Assembly: GCA_030539415.1 (NCBI GenBank)
Contig: JAUNSE010000034.1
Coordinates: 1 to 11,682, forward strand
Source of the DNA: Desulfovibrionaceae bacterium
GTDB taxonomy: Bacteria > Desulfobacterota > Desulfovibrionia > Desulfovibrionales > Desulfovibrionaceae
Direction of reading: 5' to 3'
Length of the DNA stretch: 11,682 nucleotides
Shown one piece after another: positions 1-7,109 of the stretch; the stretch's first letter is position 1, and each line of letters opens with the position of its first letter. The position numbers and the translations under genes were made by a program. The notes under the pieces were generated by a model. It was not told the DNA's origin. It saw only the letters and a list, made by a program, of their open reading frames with translations, and did no database searches.

Positions 1-102
1 GAAATGGAAAGGGACAGGGACAGGGAGGCGCGGCGATGCGCCTTTTGCACCGGTCCGGCCCCGAGGCGGGAGCGGACCGGCAGCCTCCGGGCGCTTCGCG
101 CG
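1..102 (-). other. Spacer downstream of ftsW; next gene not visible
   Basis: In most dcw clusters murG follows ftsW, but no ATG with a ribosome site is present on the minus strand here, and no glycine-rich MurG N-terminus can be read. A GTG at 50-48 opens a frame to the edge but yields no recognisable protein. The stretch also holds a short tandem repeat of GGGACA (11-26) and the inverted repeat at 50-80. The cluster probably continues left of the window. Confidence 0.5.
50..80. repeat. Inverted repeat downstream of ftsW
   Basis: ccggtccg at 50-57 pairs perfectly with cggaccgg at 73-80 around a 15-base loop. It starts 22 bases after the ftsW stop codon. No T tract follows on the minus strand, so it does not look like an intrinsic terminator, in line with the cluster continuing beyond the window. 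Confidence 0.45.
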
Positions 103-1455
103 TCAGTCTTCCGGCGGGGGATCGGCATCCTCCGGCGCGGAAGGCATCTTCGCGGTGCGCGAAAAGTTGAGCAGCAGGCCCACGCAGGTCATGGTGGCCA
201 CCAGATTGGAGCCGCCGTAGCTCAAAAGCGGCATGGGCACACCCTTGGGCGGCGCCGCCCCCATCACCACGGCCAGGTTCATGGAGACGCCGAGGCAGAT
301 GATGATGGTCAGCGCGAAGGCCGTGTAGCGGGCCCTGAGATCCTCCTGGCCCTTGATGATCAGGTAGCAGCGCCAGAAGAAGAGCACGAAGAGGAGCATG
401 ACCGCGGTCACGCCCACCAGGCCCAGCTCCTCGGCCAGCACGGCCATGATGAAGTCGTTGTGGGCTTCCGGCAGATAGAGCAGCTTCTGGCGGCTGGCGC
501 CGATGCCGACGCCGAAGAAGGAGCCCGAGCCGATGGCCAGCAGGGACTGCACCAGTTGGTAGCCGGTGTTGGCCTTGTCCTCGAAGGGATCGAGGAAGGC
601 CATCAGGCGGCGCATGCGGTAGGGCTCGAGAATGGCCAGAGCGGCGGCGCCGCCGATGGCCATGAAAAAGGAGATGATGAGATAGATGAAGCGCGTGCCG
701 CCGGCTATGCACATGAAGAAGAGCAGCATGGCGAGCACCACGGCGCTGCCGAAGTCCGGCTGCAGGAGCAGCAGGCCGCAGAAGACGAAGGTCACCAGAA
801 AGGGCGGCAGGACGCCGCGGCTGAAGGTCTTCACCAGCTCGTGCTTGGTGCTCATGTAGTAGGCCAGATAGAGGGCCAGGGCGAGCTTCACGAACTCCAT
901 GGGCTGGATGTTCACCGGTCCCAGCCGTATCCAGCGGTGCGCGCCGTTGATGGACGGCGCGAGCGGCGAGAGTGTCAGCAGGAGCAGGCCCAGGGCCATG
1001 GCCAGCAGGACGTAGTGCATCCTGTAGAGCACGCGCCTCGGCACCAGCATGGCCGCGGCGAGGCAGCACAGGCCCACCGAGGCGAAGACGAGCTGGCGCT
1101 TGAAGAAGTAGTACTTGTCGCCCATGAACTTCTCGGCGGCGATGCTGCTCGAGGAGAAGACCATGACCAGTCCGATGAGCAGGAGCATGGCCATGAGCAC
1201 GAAGAGCGGCCAGTCTATGCCCTGGCTCTCCTGGCGTGCCGGCGCGGGCTCCTCGGCGGCGGGCTGCCCGATGCGCGTGTTCTGGACGGGCTCGGCCGCC
1301 TCCGCCCGGGGCTCGGCCGGCGCCGCCGCTGCCTCCTGGGCCGGATCATGGATGTAGGAATTGCCGGCGTGCCCGGGAGCGGGCTCCTGCCGGCCGTTCG
1401 CGGCCTCCGGTTCGGGCGCCGGCGCGGGTTTCGGCTTTCTTCTCCAGAAACTCAC
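103..1455 (-). CDS. ftsW: FtsW, SEDS-family septal peptidoglycan glycosyltransferase
   Basis: This 450-residue protein polymerises lipid II into glycan strands at the septum, in the inner membrane, paired with FtsI. After a cytoplasmic Ala/Pro/Glu-rich tail of about 80 residues come roughly ten membrane helices starting near residue 82. SEDS signatures are visible: NGAHRWIRLG at 170-179, then QPMEFVKLALALYLA at 184-198; LQPDFGSA at 231-238; the loop with AFLDPFED at 286-293 and GYQLVQSLLAIGSG at 298-311; and GVPMPLLSYGGSNL near 405-418. A conserved Asp of the family is thought to be catalytic, but I do not assign which residue it is here. The start is GTG, overlapping the murD stop by four bases (GTGA), with GGGG eight bases upstream. 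That overlap implies translational coupling. A RodA paralogue is the alternative, but the dcw position favours FtsW. The N-tail is longer than in E. coli FtsW. Confidence 0.96.
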   Translation of the reverse strand: MSFWRRKPKPAPAPEPEAANGRQEPAPGHAGNSYIHDPAQEAAAAPAEPRAEAAEPVQNTRIGQPAAEEPAPARQESQGIDWPLFVLMAMLLLIGLVMVFSSSSIAAEKFMGDKYYFFKRQLVFASVGLCCLAAAMLVPRRVLYRMHYVLLAMALGLLLLTLSPLAPSINGAHRWIRLGPVNIQPMEFVKLALALYLAYYMSTKHELVKTFSRGVLPPFLVTFVFCGLLLLQPDFGSAVVLAMLLFFMCIAGGTRFIYLIISFFMAIGGAAALAILEPYRMRRLMAFLDPFEDKANTGYQLVQSLLAIGSGSFFGVGIGASRQKLLYLPEAHNDFIMAVLAEELGLVGVTAVMLLFVLFFWRCYLIIKGQEDLRARYTAFALTIIICLGVSMNLAVVMGAAPPKGVPMPLLSYGGSNLVATMTCVGLLLNFSRTAKMPSAPEDADPPPED

Positions 1456-2834
1456 TGAAACGTCCCCACAATGTCCTTGAAGTGCTGGCCGCGGAAGGCC
1501 ATGCCCCTGTACAGGTCAAAGCTGGCCGTGGCCGGCGAGAGCAGCATGACGTCGCCCTCCCTGGCCTCTCCGTGCAGCCAGCGCATGGCGGACTCGAGCT
1601 CGGGGAACCAGCGCATGGGGACGACGTCCTTCCAGGCCGGCGTGAAGACCTCCTCGGACTCGCCGAAGCCCGCGACAAGGCGCACCTTCTCGCGCACCAG
1701 GGGAATCAGGGCCTCGAGATCGCCGCCCTTCCAGCGACCGCCGCAGAGCAGCAGCACCGGCCTGTCCATGGCCTTCAGGGCCGTCTCCAGCGAGGAGACG
1801 GTGGTGCACTTGGAATCGTTCAGATAGAGCACCCCGCCCTTCTCCGCCACATACTCCAGCCTGTGCGGCAGGGGCGCGAAGCCGGCCACGGCCCTGGCCG
1901 CGGCCTCCTCGCTCACGCCGAAGCGGCGCACGGCCTGCCAGGCGATTTCGGCGTTCAGGGCATTGTGCGCCCCGAAGAGCCTCGTCTTCGGGAAGCGCCC
2001 GCAGGCGGCGGGACTCAGGGTCGGGGCGGCGAAGCCGGCCGCGTGATAGACATCCAGCCACTCCTCCGGCACCAGGGCCAGGTCGTCCTTTGTCATGCAG
2101 GCGAACAGGCGCATCTTGGCGGCCACATACTCGTCCATGTCCCTGTGGTAGTCCAGGTGATTGGGCGAGATGTTCATCAGCACGGCCACGTCCGGGTGCA
2201 GGCGCAGGCAGGTCTGCAGCTGGAAGCTGGAAATCTCCAGCACCACCGCGTCGGCCTTCTCCCCGGAGAGAATGTACTCGGAAAGCGGCGTGCCCACGTT
2301 GCCGCCGAGGAAGACGGTTCTGCCGGCCTCCTTCAGCATGGCGGTGATGAGGTGCACGGTGGTGGTCTTGCCGCTGGTGCCGGTGACCGCAATCACCTTT
2401 TCACCGTCAAGACAGCGCCAGGCGAGCTCGGTCTCGGCTAGGATGCAGGGGCCTTCGGCCGACTCCAGGGGGAAGTCCCTGTCCCTGCCCATGGCCGAGA
2501 GGATGCTTTCCAAGGGCGCGCCGGGGCTCGGCACCACGAAGGCGGCTCCGGCAAACTGCTCCGGCCTGTGCGGGCCGGTTTCGATGGTCACGCCGAGGGC
2601 CTCCAGCTCCTCGCGGAGCTGCGGGGTGACGCTTTCGGCCTTCGCCTCCAGCAGACGCACCTCGCAGCCCCGGCGTGCCAGGAGCCGGCAGGCGGCCCTG
2701 CCCGAACGTCCCGATCCGACCACGACGACCCTGTCATCCGTGCCCGGGAGAAGGGCGTGCGCCGGTCTGTCATCCCGGCCCTGGTCAGAAGGCGCGGGAA
2801 ACGGGGAAAAGGGACTGATAGGCATGATGGACAT
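1452..2834 (-). CDS. murD: MurD, UDP-MurNAc-L-alanine:D-glutamate ligase
   Basis: This 460-residue cytoplasmic ATP-dependent ligase adds D-glutamate to UDP-MurNAc-L-Ala, the second amino acid of the stem peptide. Visible motifs are an N-terminal Rossmann nucleotide fold (VVVVGSGRSG, 36-45), the ATP P-loop TGTSGKTTT (151-159), GNVG (178-181), LEISSFQL (199-206), NISPNHLDYH (221-230), the expected carbamylated lysine K240, PHRLE (323-327), NDSKCTT (339-345) and LSPATASFD (432-440). The ATG start is supported by AAGGA at 2842-2846, seven bases upstream. A second ATG three codons later is possible. The Rossmann motif starts about 25 residues later than in E. coli MurD, leaving a Pro-rich N-terminal extension with no obvious alternative start. 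The gene lies 46 nt after mraY and overlaps ftsW by four bases. Confidence 0.97.
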   Translation of the reverse strand: MSIMPISPFSPFPAPSDQGRDDRPAHALLPGTDDRVVVVGSGRSGRAACRLLARRGCEVRLLEAKAESVTPQLREELEALGVTIETGPHRPEQFAGAAFVVPSPGAPLESILSAMGRDRDFPLESAEGPCILAETELAWRCLDGEKVIAVTGTSGKTTTVHLITAMLKEAGRTVFLGGNVGTPLSEYILSGEKADAVVLEISSFQLQTCLRLHPDVAVLMNISPNHLDYHRDMDEYVAAKMRLFACMTKDDLALVPEEWLDVYHAAGFAAPTLSPAACGRFPKTRLFGAHNALNAEIAWQAVRRFGVSEEAAARAVAGFAPLPHRLEYVAEKGGVLYLNDSKCTTVSSLETALKAMDRPVLLLCGGRWKGGDLEALIPLVREKVRLVAGFGESEEVFTPAWKDVVPMRWFPELESAMRWLHGEAREGDVMLLSPATASFDLYRGMAFRGQHFKDIVGTFQ

Positions 2835-2841
2835 TGCTTGT

Positions 2842-2846
2842 TCCTT
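2842..2846 (-). promoter_or_regulatory. Ribosome binding site of murD
   Basis: The minus strand reads AAGGA seven bases before the ATG at 2834-2832. It decides the start: it supports the long N-terminal form of MurD and sits in the 46-nt gap after mraY. Confidence 0.7.
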
Positions 2847-2880
2847 CCAGAAGGGGGAAAGAGGGACGGCCCGGCCGCGC

Positions 2881-3957
2881 TCAGCGCAGCTTGATGGTGG
2901 ACAGGGCCACCAGGCCGAGAATGATGGACGTGATCCAGAAGCGGATGATGATCTTGGATTCCGGCACGCCCTTGAGCTCGAAGTGATGGTGCAGCGGCGC
3001 CATGCGGAAGAAGCGCTTGCCGCCGGTCCAGCGGAAGTAGCTCACCTGCACGATGACCGAGAGGGTCTCGACCACGAAGAGGCCGCCCACCACGGCCAGG
3101 AGCAGTTCCTGGCGGCAGAGCAGCGCGAGGAAGCCCAGGGTGCCGCCGAGGCTCAGGGAGCCCACGTCGCCCATGAAGACCTGGGCCGGATAGGCGTTGA
3201 ACCACAGAAAGCCCAGGCCCGCGCCCACCAGGGCCGCGCAGAAGACGGTGACCTCGCCCACGCCCGGAATGTAGGGCAGGTAGAGGTATTCGGTGAGGCG
3301 GCTGTTGCCGGTGATGTAGATGAAGATGGCGAAGACCATGCCGGCGATGATGGTCGGGCCTATGGCCAGGCCGTCCAGGCCGTCGGTCAGGTTCACGGCG
3401 TTGGCCGAGGAGACCATGATCAGCATGCCGAAGGGCAGGTAGAGCAGCCCGAGGTCCAGGGTCACGTTCTTGGCGAAGGGAATGGCCAGCTTCGTCGAGT
3501 AGCTCGGGTCGAAGTAGAGCAGGCTCATGGCCGCGAAGGAGATGACCAGAAGGCCCGCCATCTTGGCCCTGGGCGAGATGCCCTTGTTCTCGTGATGGCG
3601 CAGCTTGGTGATGTCGTCCCAGAAGCCGACCAGGCCGTAGCCGACAAAGACCAGGAGCACCTCCCAGACATACTTGTTCGAGAGGTCGGCCCACAGGAGC
3701 AGGGTCAGCACGAGGCTCAGCAGGATCATCAGGCCGCCCATGGTCGGAGTGCCGGCCTTGGCCGCGTGCGCCTTGACGTCCGAGAGGATGTACTGCCCGC
3801 ACTTGATGTTGTGCAGGAAGGCGATGAAGCGCGGGCCCATCACCACCATGATGACCATGGCCGTGATGAGCGCGCCCATGGAGCGGAAGGTGATGTAGCG
3901 GAAGACGTTGAAGACGTTGTAGTCCCCGGCGAGGGGCACCAGAAATTCGTAAAACAT
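2881..3957 (-). CDS. mraY: MraY, phospho-MurNAc-pentapeptide transferase (lipid I synthase)
   Basis: This 358-residue integral membrane enzyme transfers phospho-MurNAc-pentapeptide from UDP to undecaprenyl phosphate, the first membrane step of peptidoglycan synthesis. About ten hydrophobic helices are visible. Family motifs are KAGTPTMGG (67-75), GFWDD (111-115), NAVNLTDGLDGLA (186-198), the aspartate of FMGDVGSLSLGG (D264) and the histidine motif PLHHHFELKG (321-330). The Asp residues D114, D115 and D264 correspond to the conserved acidic active-site positions of the family. The length is normal (about 360 residues in most bacteria). The start ATG shares one base with the murF stop (TGATG), and GGAGGG lies six bases upstream at 3964-3969. 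Tight coupling to murF is therefore likely. The assignment is secure. Confidence 0.98.
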   Translation of the reverse strand: MFYEFLVPLAGDYNVFNVFRYITFRSMGALITAMVIMVVMGPRFIAFLHNIKCGQYILSDVKAHAAKAGTPTMGGLMILLSLVLTLLLWADLSNKYVWEVLLVFVGYGLVGFWDDITKLRHHENKGISPRAKMAGLLVISFAAMSLLYFDPSYSTKLAIPFAKNVTLDLGLLYLPFGMLIMVSSANAVNLTDGLDGLAIGPTIIAGMVFAIFIYITGNSRLTEYLYLPYIPGVGEVTVFCAALVGAGLGFLWFNAYPAQVFMGDVGSLSLGGTLGFLALLCRQELLLAVVGGLFVVETLSVIVQVSYFRWTGGKRFFRMAPLHHHFELKGVPESKIIIRFWITSIILGLVALSTIKLR

Positions 3958-5447
3958 CAGCGGCCCTCCCCGGAGCGCGGCTTCGCGGCGCTGGCGCCGC
4001 CGTCTTCGGCGCTGCCGGCGCAGGCCTGTTTCAGAACGTTCCCGAGGGCGGCGACGGCCGTCTCGAGCCTGTTGGAGCGCGAGCCCTTGACGAGGACGGT
4101 CAGGTCCTCGCCGATGGCCGGCGCCAGGGCGGAAACAACACCCTCGAGTTCGGCGTCGTCCGCGAAGGTGAAGAAGGGGGTCTCCTCCCCGAGTCCGGCG
4201 GCCACATCCTCGGCATGGCCGCCCTTCCAGGCGCAGAAGACGGGCGCAAGCGCCCTGAGCTGTTCGCCGAGGCGCCTGTGCGCCTCCTCCGACACCTGGC
4301 CCAGCTCGCCCATCTCGCCGAGCACGCAGGCAAAGGCGCTGCCGCGGCGTCCGGCCTCGCCGGCCGCAGCCTCGAGCATGCGGGACATGGACAGGGGGTT
4401 GGCGTTGTAGCAGTCGTCGATCACGAGCGAGCCGCCGATTTCGACGCGGCGGTAGCGGTGGCCCGGCACGACGGCGCGCCTGAGCCCCTCCCCGATATGG
4501 CCCGTGTCCGTGTGCAGCAGGGCGCAGACCAGGGCGATGCAGGCCAGGTTCTCGGCCGCGGCAGGTCCGCCCATGGGCAGGGAGACGGTCAGGCTGTCAT
4601 GACGGTCGGGAAGGCTGAAGGAGACGGCAAAGGCGTTCTCCCCCGCTTCGGGCGCGGGCGCCACCCTGCAGGCCGGCTGGCCCGCGGGCAGATCCGCCGC
4701 CGGGGCGCCGCAGGAGAAGAAGAAGGTGTCGGGGCAGGCCTCGAGAGCTCTGGCCGCAAGGTCGGGATAGTCCGCCGAGGCGGCGGCAAGGCCCCCGTCC
4801 GCGAGCCGCGTGAACAGGCGCGTCTTGTGCCAGGCCACGCCCTTCTCTCCCAGGCCCTCGGTGTGGCCCTCGCCCACATTGAGCACGATGCCCAGGTCGG
4901 GGTGCAGGATGTCGCCGAGCTCCTCCATGTCGCCGGGGTGGCTCACGCCGCACTCGAAGACCCAGAAGCGCTCCCTGCCCGTGGCCGCGAGCATGCTGAG
5001 CGGCAGGCCCAGCTGATTGTTGTGATTGCCCTCGGTTCTGGCCACCTCTCCGCTCATGCCGAGCACGGCGGACAGCCATTCCTTGGTGGTCGTCTTGCCG
5101 GCCGTGCCGGTCAGGCCGATGACCGTGCCCGTGTAGCGGTCGCGCCAGGCGCGGGCAATCTGTCCCAGAGCCCTGATGGTGTCGTCCACGATCAGCACCG
5201 GCACTTCCGGAAAGCGCTCCGCCAGGCCCTCGGGCTCGCGCTCGGCCAGCACGGCGCGCGCGCCGGCCTCGCAGGCCCGCACGGCATAGTCGTGCCCGTC
5301 CACGCGCTCGCCGCGCACGCACGCAAAGAGGGCGCCCGGGAGCACCTCCCTGCTGTCGGATACCGCCATCGTGATCAGGACGCCGGAAGCGTCCTCCGCA
5401 CAGGGCCGTCCCACGGCCCGGGCTATGGTTTGCAAGTCAAGCTGCAT
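3957..5447 (-). CDS. murF: MurF, UDP-MurNAc-tripeptide:D-Ala-D-Ala ligase
   Basis: This 496-residue cytoplasmic ligase adds D-Ala-D-Ala to UDP-MurNAc-tripeptide, completing the pentapeptide used by MraY. The visible parts are an N-terminal UDP-substrate domain with SDSRE (30-34), the P-loop GTAGKTTT (114-121), NHNNQLGLPL (141-150), FECGVSHPGDME (164-175), DDCYNANPLSM (344-354), VLGEMGELG (375-383) and KGSRSNRLE (454-462) in the C-terminal domain. The last 25 residues or so are a charged, Ala/Gly-rich tail without a recognisable fold. The ATG start gives a typical MurF N-terminus, but the upstream GGGG is 11 bases away, so the ribosome site is weak. The gene follows murE after 62 nt and overlaps mraY by one base. 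Confidence 0.97.
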   Translation of the reverse strand: MQLDLQTIARAVGRPCAEDASGVLITMAVSDSREVLPGALFACVRGERVDGHDYAVRACEAGARAVLAEREPEGLAERFPEVPVLIVDDTIRALGQIARAWRDRYTGTVIGLTGTAGKTTTKEWLSAVLGMSGEVARTEGNHNNQLGLPLSMLAATGRERFWVFECGVSHPGDMEELGDILHPDLGIVLNVGEGHTEGLGEKGVAWHKTRLFTRLADGGLAAASADYPDLAARALEACPDTFFFSCGAPAADLPAGQPACRVAPAPEAGENAFAVSFSLPDRHDSLTVSLPMGGPAAAENLACIALVCALLHTDTGHIGEGLRRAVVPGHRYRRVEIGGSLVIDDCYNANPLSMSRMLEAAAGEAGRRGSAFACVLGEMGELGQVSEEAHRRLGEQLRALAPVFCAWKGGHAEDVAAGLGEETPFFTFADDAELEGVVSALAPAIGEDLTVLVKGSRSNRLETAVAALGNVLKQACAGSAEDGGASAAKPRSGEGR

Positions 5448-5471
5448 GTTGTCTGCCGCCCCTTTCCCCTT

Positions 5472-5497
5472 CGGGCGCGTCTTTTGCCCTGCGCCCG
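5472..5497 (-). repeat. GC hairpin in the murE-murF gap
   Basis: An inverted repeat pairs 5472-5478 (cgggcgc on the plus strand) with 5491-5497 (gcgcccg): seven base pairs with a 12-base loop. It fills much of the 62-nt gap between the murE stop and murF start. No T tract follows it in the direction of transcription, so it is not a classical intrinsic terminator. A role in mRNA stability or processing is inference. Confidence 0.4.
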
Positions 5498-5509
5498 CGT
5501 GTCAAAATG

Positions 5510-6982
5510 TTACGCGCCCAGGAGTTCCCGCACGGTCTCCTGATCGCTGTAATGGCGCTTGACGCCCTTCACTATCTGATAGTCCTCGTGGCCCTTGCCG
5601 GCTATGAGCAGGCAGTCCTCGGGCCCGAGCAGGGCCAGGGCCTTCTCGGTGGCCGAGCGCCTGTCGGCGTCCACCACCACCTCGCGCGCCTGTGCGAGGC
5701 CCGGCATCACGTCGGCGATGATGTCCTCCGGCTCCTCGAAGCGCGGATTGTCGGAGGTCAGCACGGCCACGTCGGAGAGCTTCGCCACCGCCTCGCCCAT
5801 GAGCGGGCGCTTCTTCCTGTCCCTGTTGCCGCCGCAGCCGAAGACCGTGACAATGCGCTTGAAGCCGGCTCCCCGCAGAGCCTGCAGGACATTGACCAGG
5901 GCATCGGGCGTGTGGGCGTAGTCCACGAAGACATGGACGCCCTTCGGATTGGCCACGCGCTCGAGGCGGCCGGGCACGCCGGCAAAGCCCTCCAGGGCGC
6001 GGAAGTCGGTCATCCCCATGGCAAGCCCCATGGCCATGACCGTGAGCAGGTTGTCGGCGTTGAAGCGGCCGATGAGGGGGCTGTGCAGCTCCCAGGTCCT
6101 GCCCTGGCAGGTCAGGCGCAGGCCCACGCCGGAGGTGCCGTGCTCGAGCAGCTCGCCCCGCAGGTGGCGCATGGGATCGCCCTTGGCGGGTGCCGGCCCG
6201 AAGCCGTAGGTCCAGGCATCCGGACGGATGTCCAGCAGGCGCAGGGCCCAGGGATCGTCGGCATTGGTCGCCACCGCCTTGCCGGGCAGGGGCGTCTCGG
6301 TGAAGAGCAGGGCCTTGGCCTCGAAATAGGCTTCCATGGTCACATGGAAGTCCAGGTGGTCCTGGGTGAGATTGGTGAAGCAGGCGCCGGCAAAGGGCAC
6401 GTGGCGCACGCGCTTCTGCTCCAGCGAATGGGAGGAGACCTCCATGACGCAGATGTCGCAGCCGGCCTTCGCCATCTCGGCCAGCATGCGGTGCACGTCC
6501 ATGGGGCCGGGCGTGGTCAGCGGCGAGGCCTCGAGATGGCCGGGCCAGCGGTAGTTGACCGTGCCCATGACGCCGACCCTGTGGCCGGCGGCCTCGAACA
6601 GCCGCTCGAGCAGGGAGGCGCAGGTGGTCTTGCCGTTGGTGCCGGTCACGCCGATGACCTTCAGGGGCGTCTCGTAGGTGTGATAGCAGTCCGAGGCGAG
6701 CTCGGAGAGGGCGAGCCTTGTGTCGGAATGGCGCACGAGTGCGGCGCCCGCGGCCTTCGCGGCTTCGGCGCACTGCCCGACGCAGTCCTCCTCCAGCACG
6801 AGATACGCGGCGCCCTTCGCCAGGGCGTCGGGCACGTAGCGCAGGCCGTCCTCGCTCGCGCCGTGCACCACCACGAAGGCGCCTCCGGGCGCAACCTGTC
6901 TGGAATCGCCCGTGACGGCCAGTCCGGCCCGGACCAGGTCCCTCAGTTTCTCATATGTCATGCCGGATGTCGTTTCCGCCAT
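5510..6982 (-). CDS. murE: MurE, UDP-MurNAc-L-Ala-D-Glu:meso-diaminopimelate ligase
   Basis: This 490-residue cytoplasmic ligase adds the third stem-peptide residue. Motifs in order are TGDSRQV (24-30), the P-loop GTNGKTT (114-120), TTPGPMD (156-162) and SSHSLEQKR (183-191) of the UDP-substrate site, NLTQDHLDFH (204-213), the expected carbamylated lysine K223, DYAHTPDAL (354-362), GCGGNRDRKKRP (382-393) and DNPR (411-414). The DNPR motif marks enzymes that use meso-diaminopimelate rather than lysine, so the wall is predicted to be DAP-type as in Gram-negatives. The chosen ATG has AGGGGG ten bases upstream; a second in-frame ATG seven codons later (position 6961) remains possible. The gene follows ftsI after 127 nt and precedes murF by 62 nt. 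Confidence 0.97.
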   Translation of the reverse strand: MAETTSGMTYEKLRDLVRAGLAVTGDSRQVAPGGAFVVVHGASEDGLRYVPDALAKGAAYLVLEEDCVGQCAEAAKAAGAALVRHSDTRLALSELASDCYHTYETPLKVIGVTGTNGKTTCASLLERLFEAAGHRVGVMGTVNYRWPGHLEASPLTTPGPMDVHRMLAEMAKAGCDICVMEVSSHSLEQKRVRHVPFAGACFTNLTQDHLDFHVTMEAYFEAKALLFTETPLPGKAVATNADDPWALRLLDIRPDAWTYGFGPAPAKGDPMRHLRGELLEHGTSGVGLRLTCQGRTWELHSPLIGRFNADNLLTVMAMGLAMGMTDFRALEGFAGVPGRLERVANPKGVHVFVDYAHTPDALVNVLQALRGAGFKRIVTVFGCGGNRDRKKRPLMGEAVAKLSDVAVLTSDNPRFEEPEDIIADVMPGLAQAREVVVDADRRSATEKALALLGPEDCLLIAGKGHEDYQIVKGVKRHYSDQETVRELLGA

Positions 6983-7109
6983 TTTGCCTAAGCCCCCTGC
7001 TTGTGCTCGTTCATTTGCCGGCCGCGGCCCGGCCGGGGCCGGTCCCCGTCCGCCCGCGGCGTGTGAGAATTTGTCCTTGCGGCGCCCCGGGGCGCCTGCC
7101 GCACGCGGC
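6983..7109 (-). other. ftsI-murE intergenic spacer, GC-rich with inverted repeats
   Basis: This 127-nt gap is the longest between genes in the cluster. Besides the palindrome at 7081-7096 it holds nested GGCC-rich inverted repeats, for example 7018-7023 pairing with 7031-7036, and a perfect 10-base palindrome ggccgcggcc at 7020-7029. I see no convincing sigma-70 promoter and no T tract. An eight-codon ORF (MNEHKQGA) ends just before murE but has no support as a gene. Confidence 0.45.
7081..7096. repeat. Perfect 16-bp palindrome downstream of ftsI
   Basis: The sequence ggcgccccggggcgcc is its own reverse complement. In RNA it would fold as a six-base-pair stem with a CCGG loop. It begins 13 bases after the ftsI stop codon. 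No run of T follows on the minus strand, so termination is unlikely. It may protect or punctuate the transcript between the division genes and the mur genes, which is inference. Confidence 0.5.

Noticed and set aside
1..50. GTG at 50-48 on the minus strand as the start of murG
   Set aside because: The translation (VQKAHRRASLSLSLS) does not resemble a MurG N-terminus and the ribosome site is weak.
6991..7017. Eight-codon ORF (MNEHKQGA) just before murE
   Set aside because: No clear ribosome site and too short to support without conservation.
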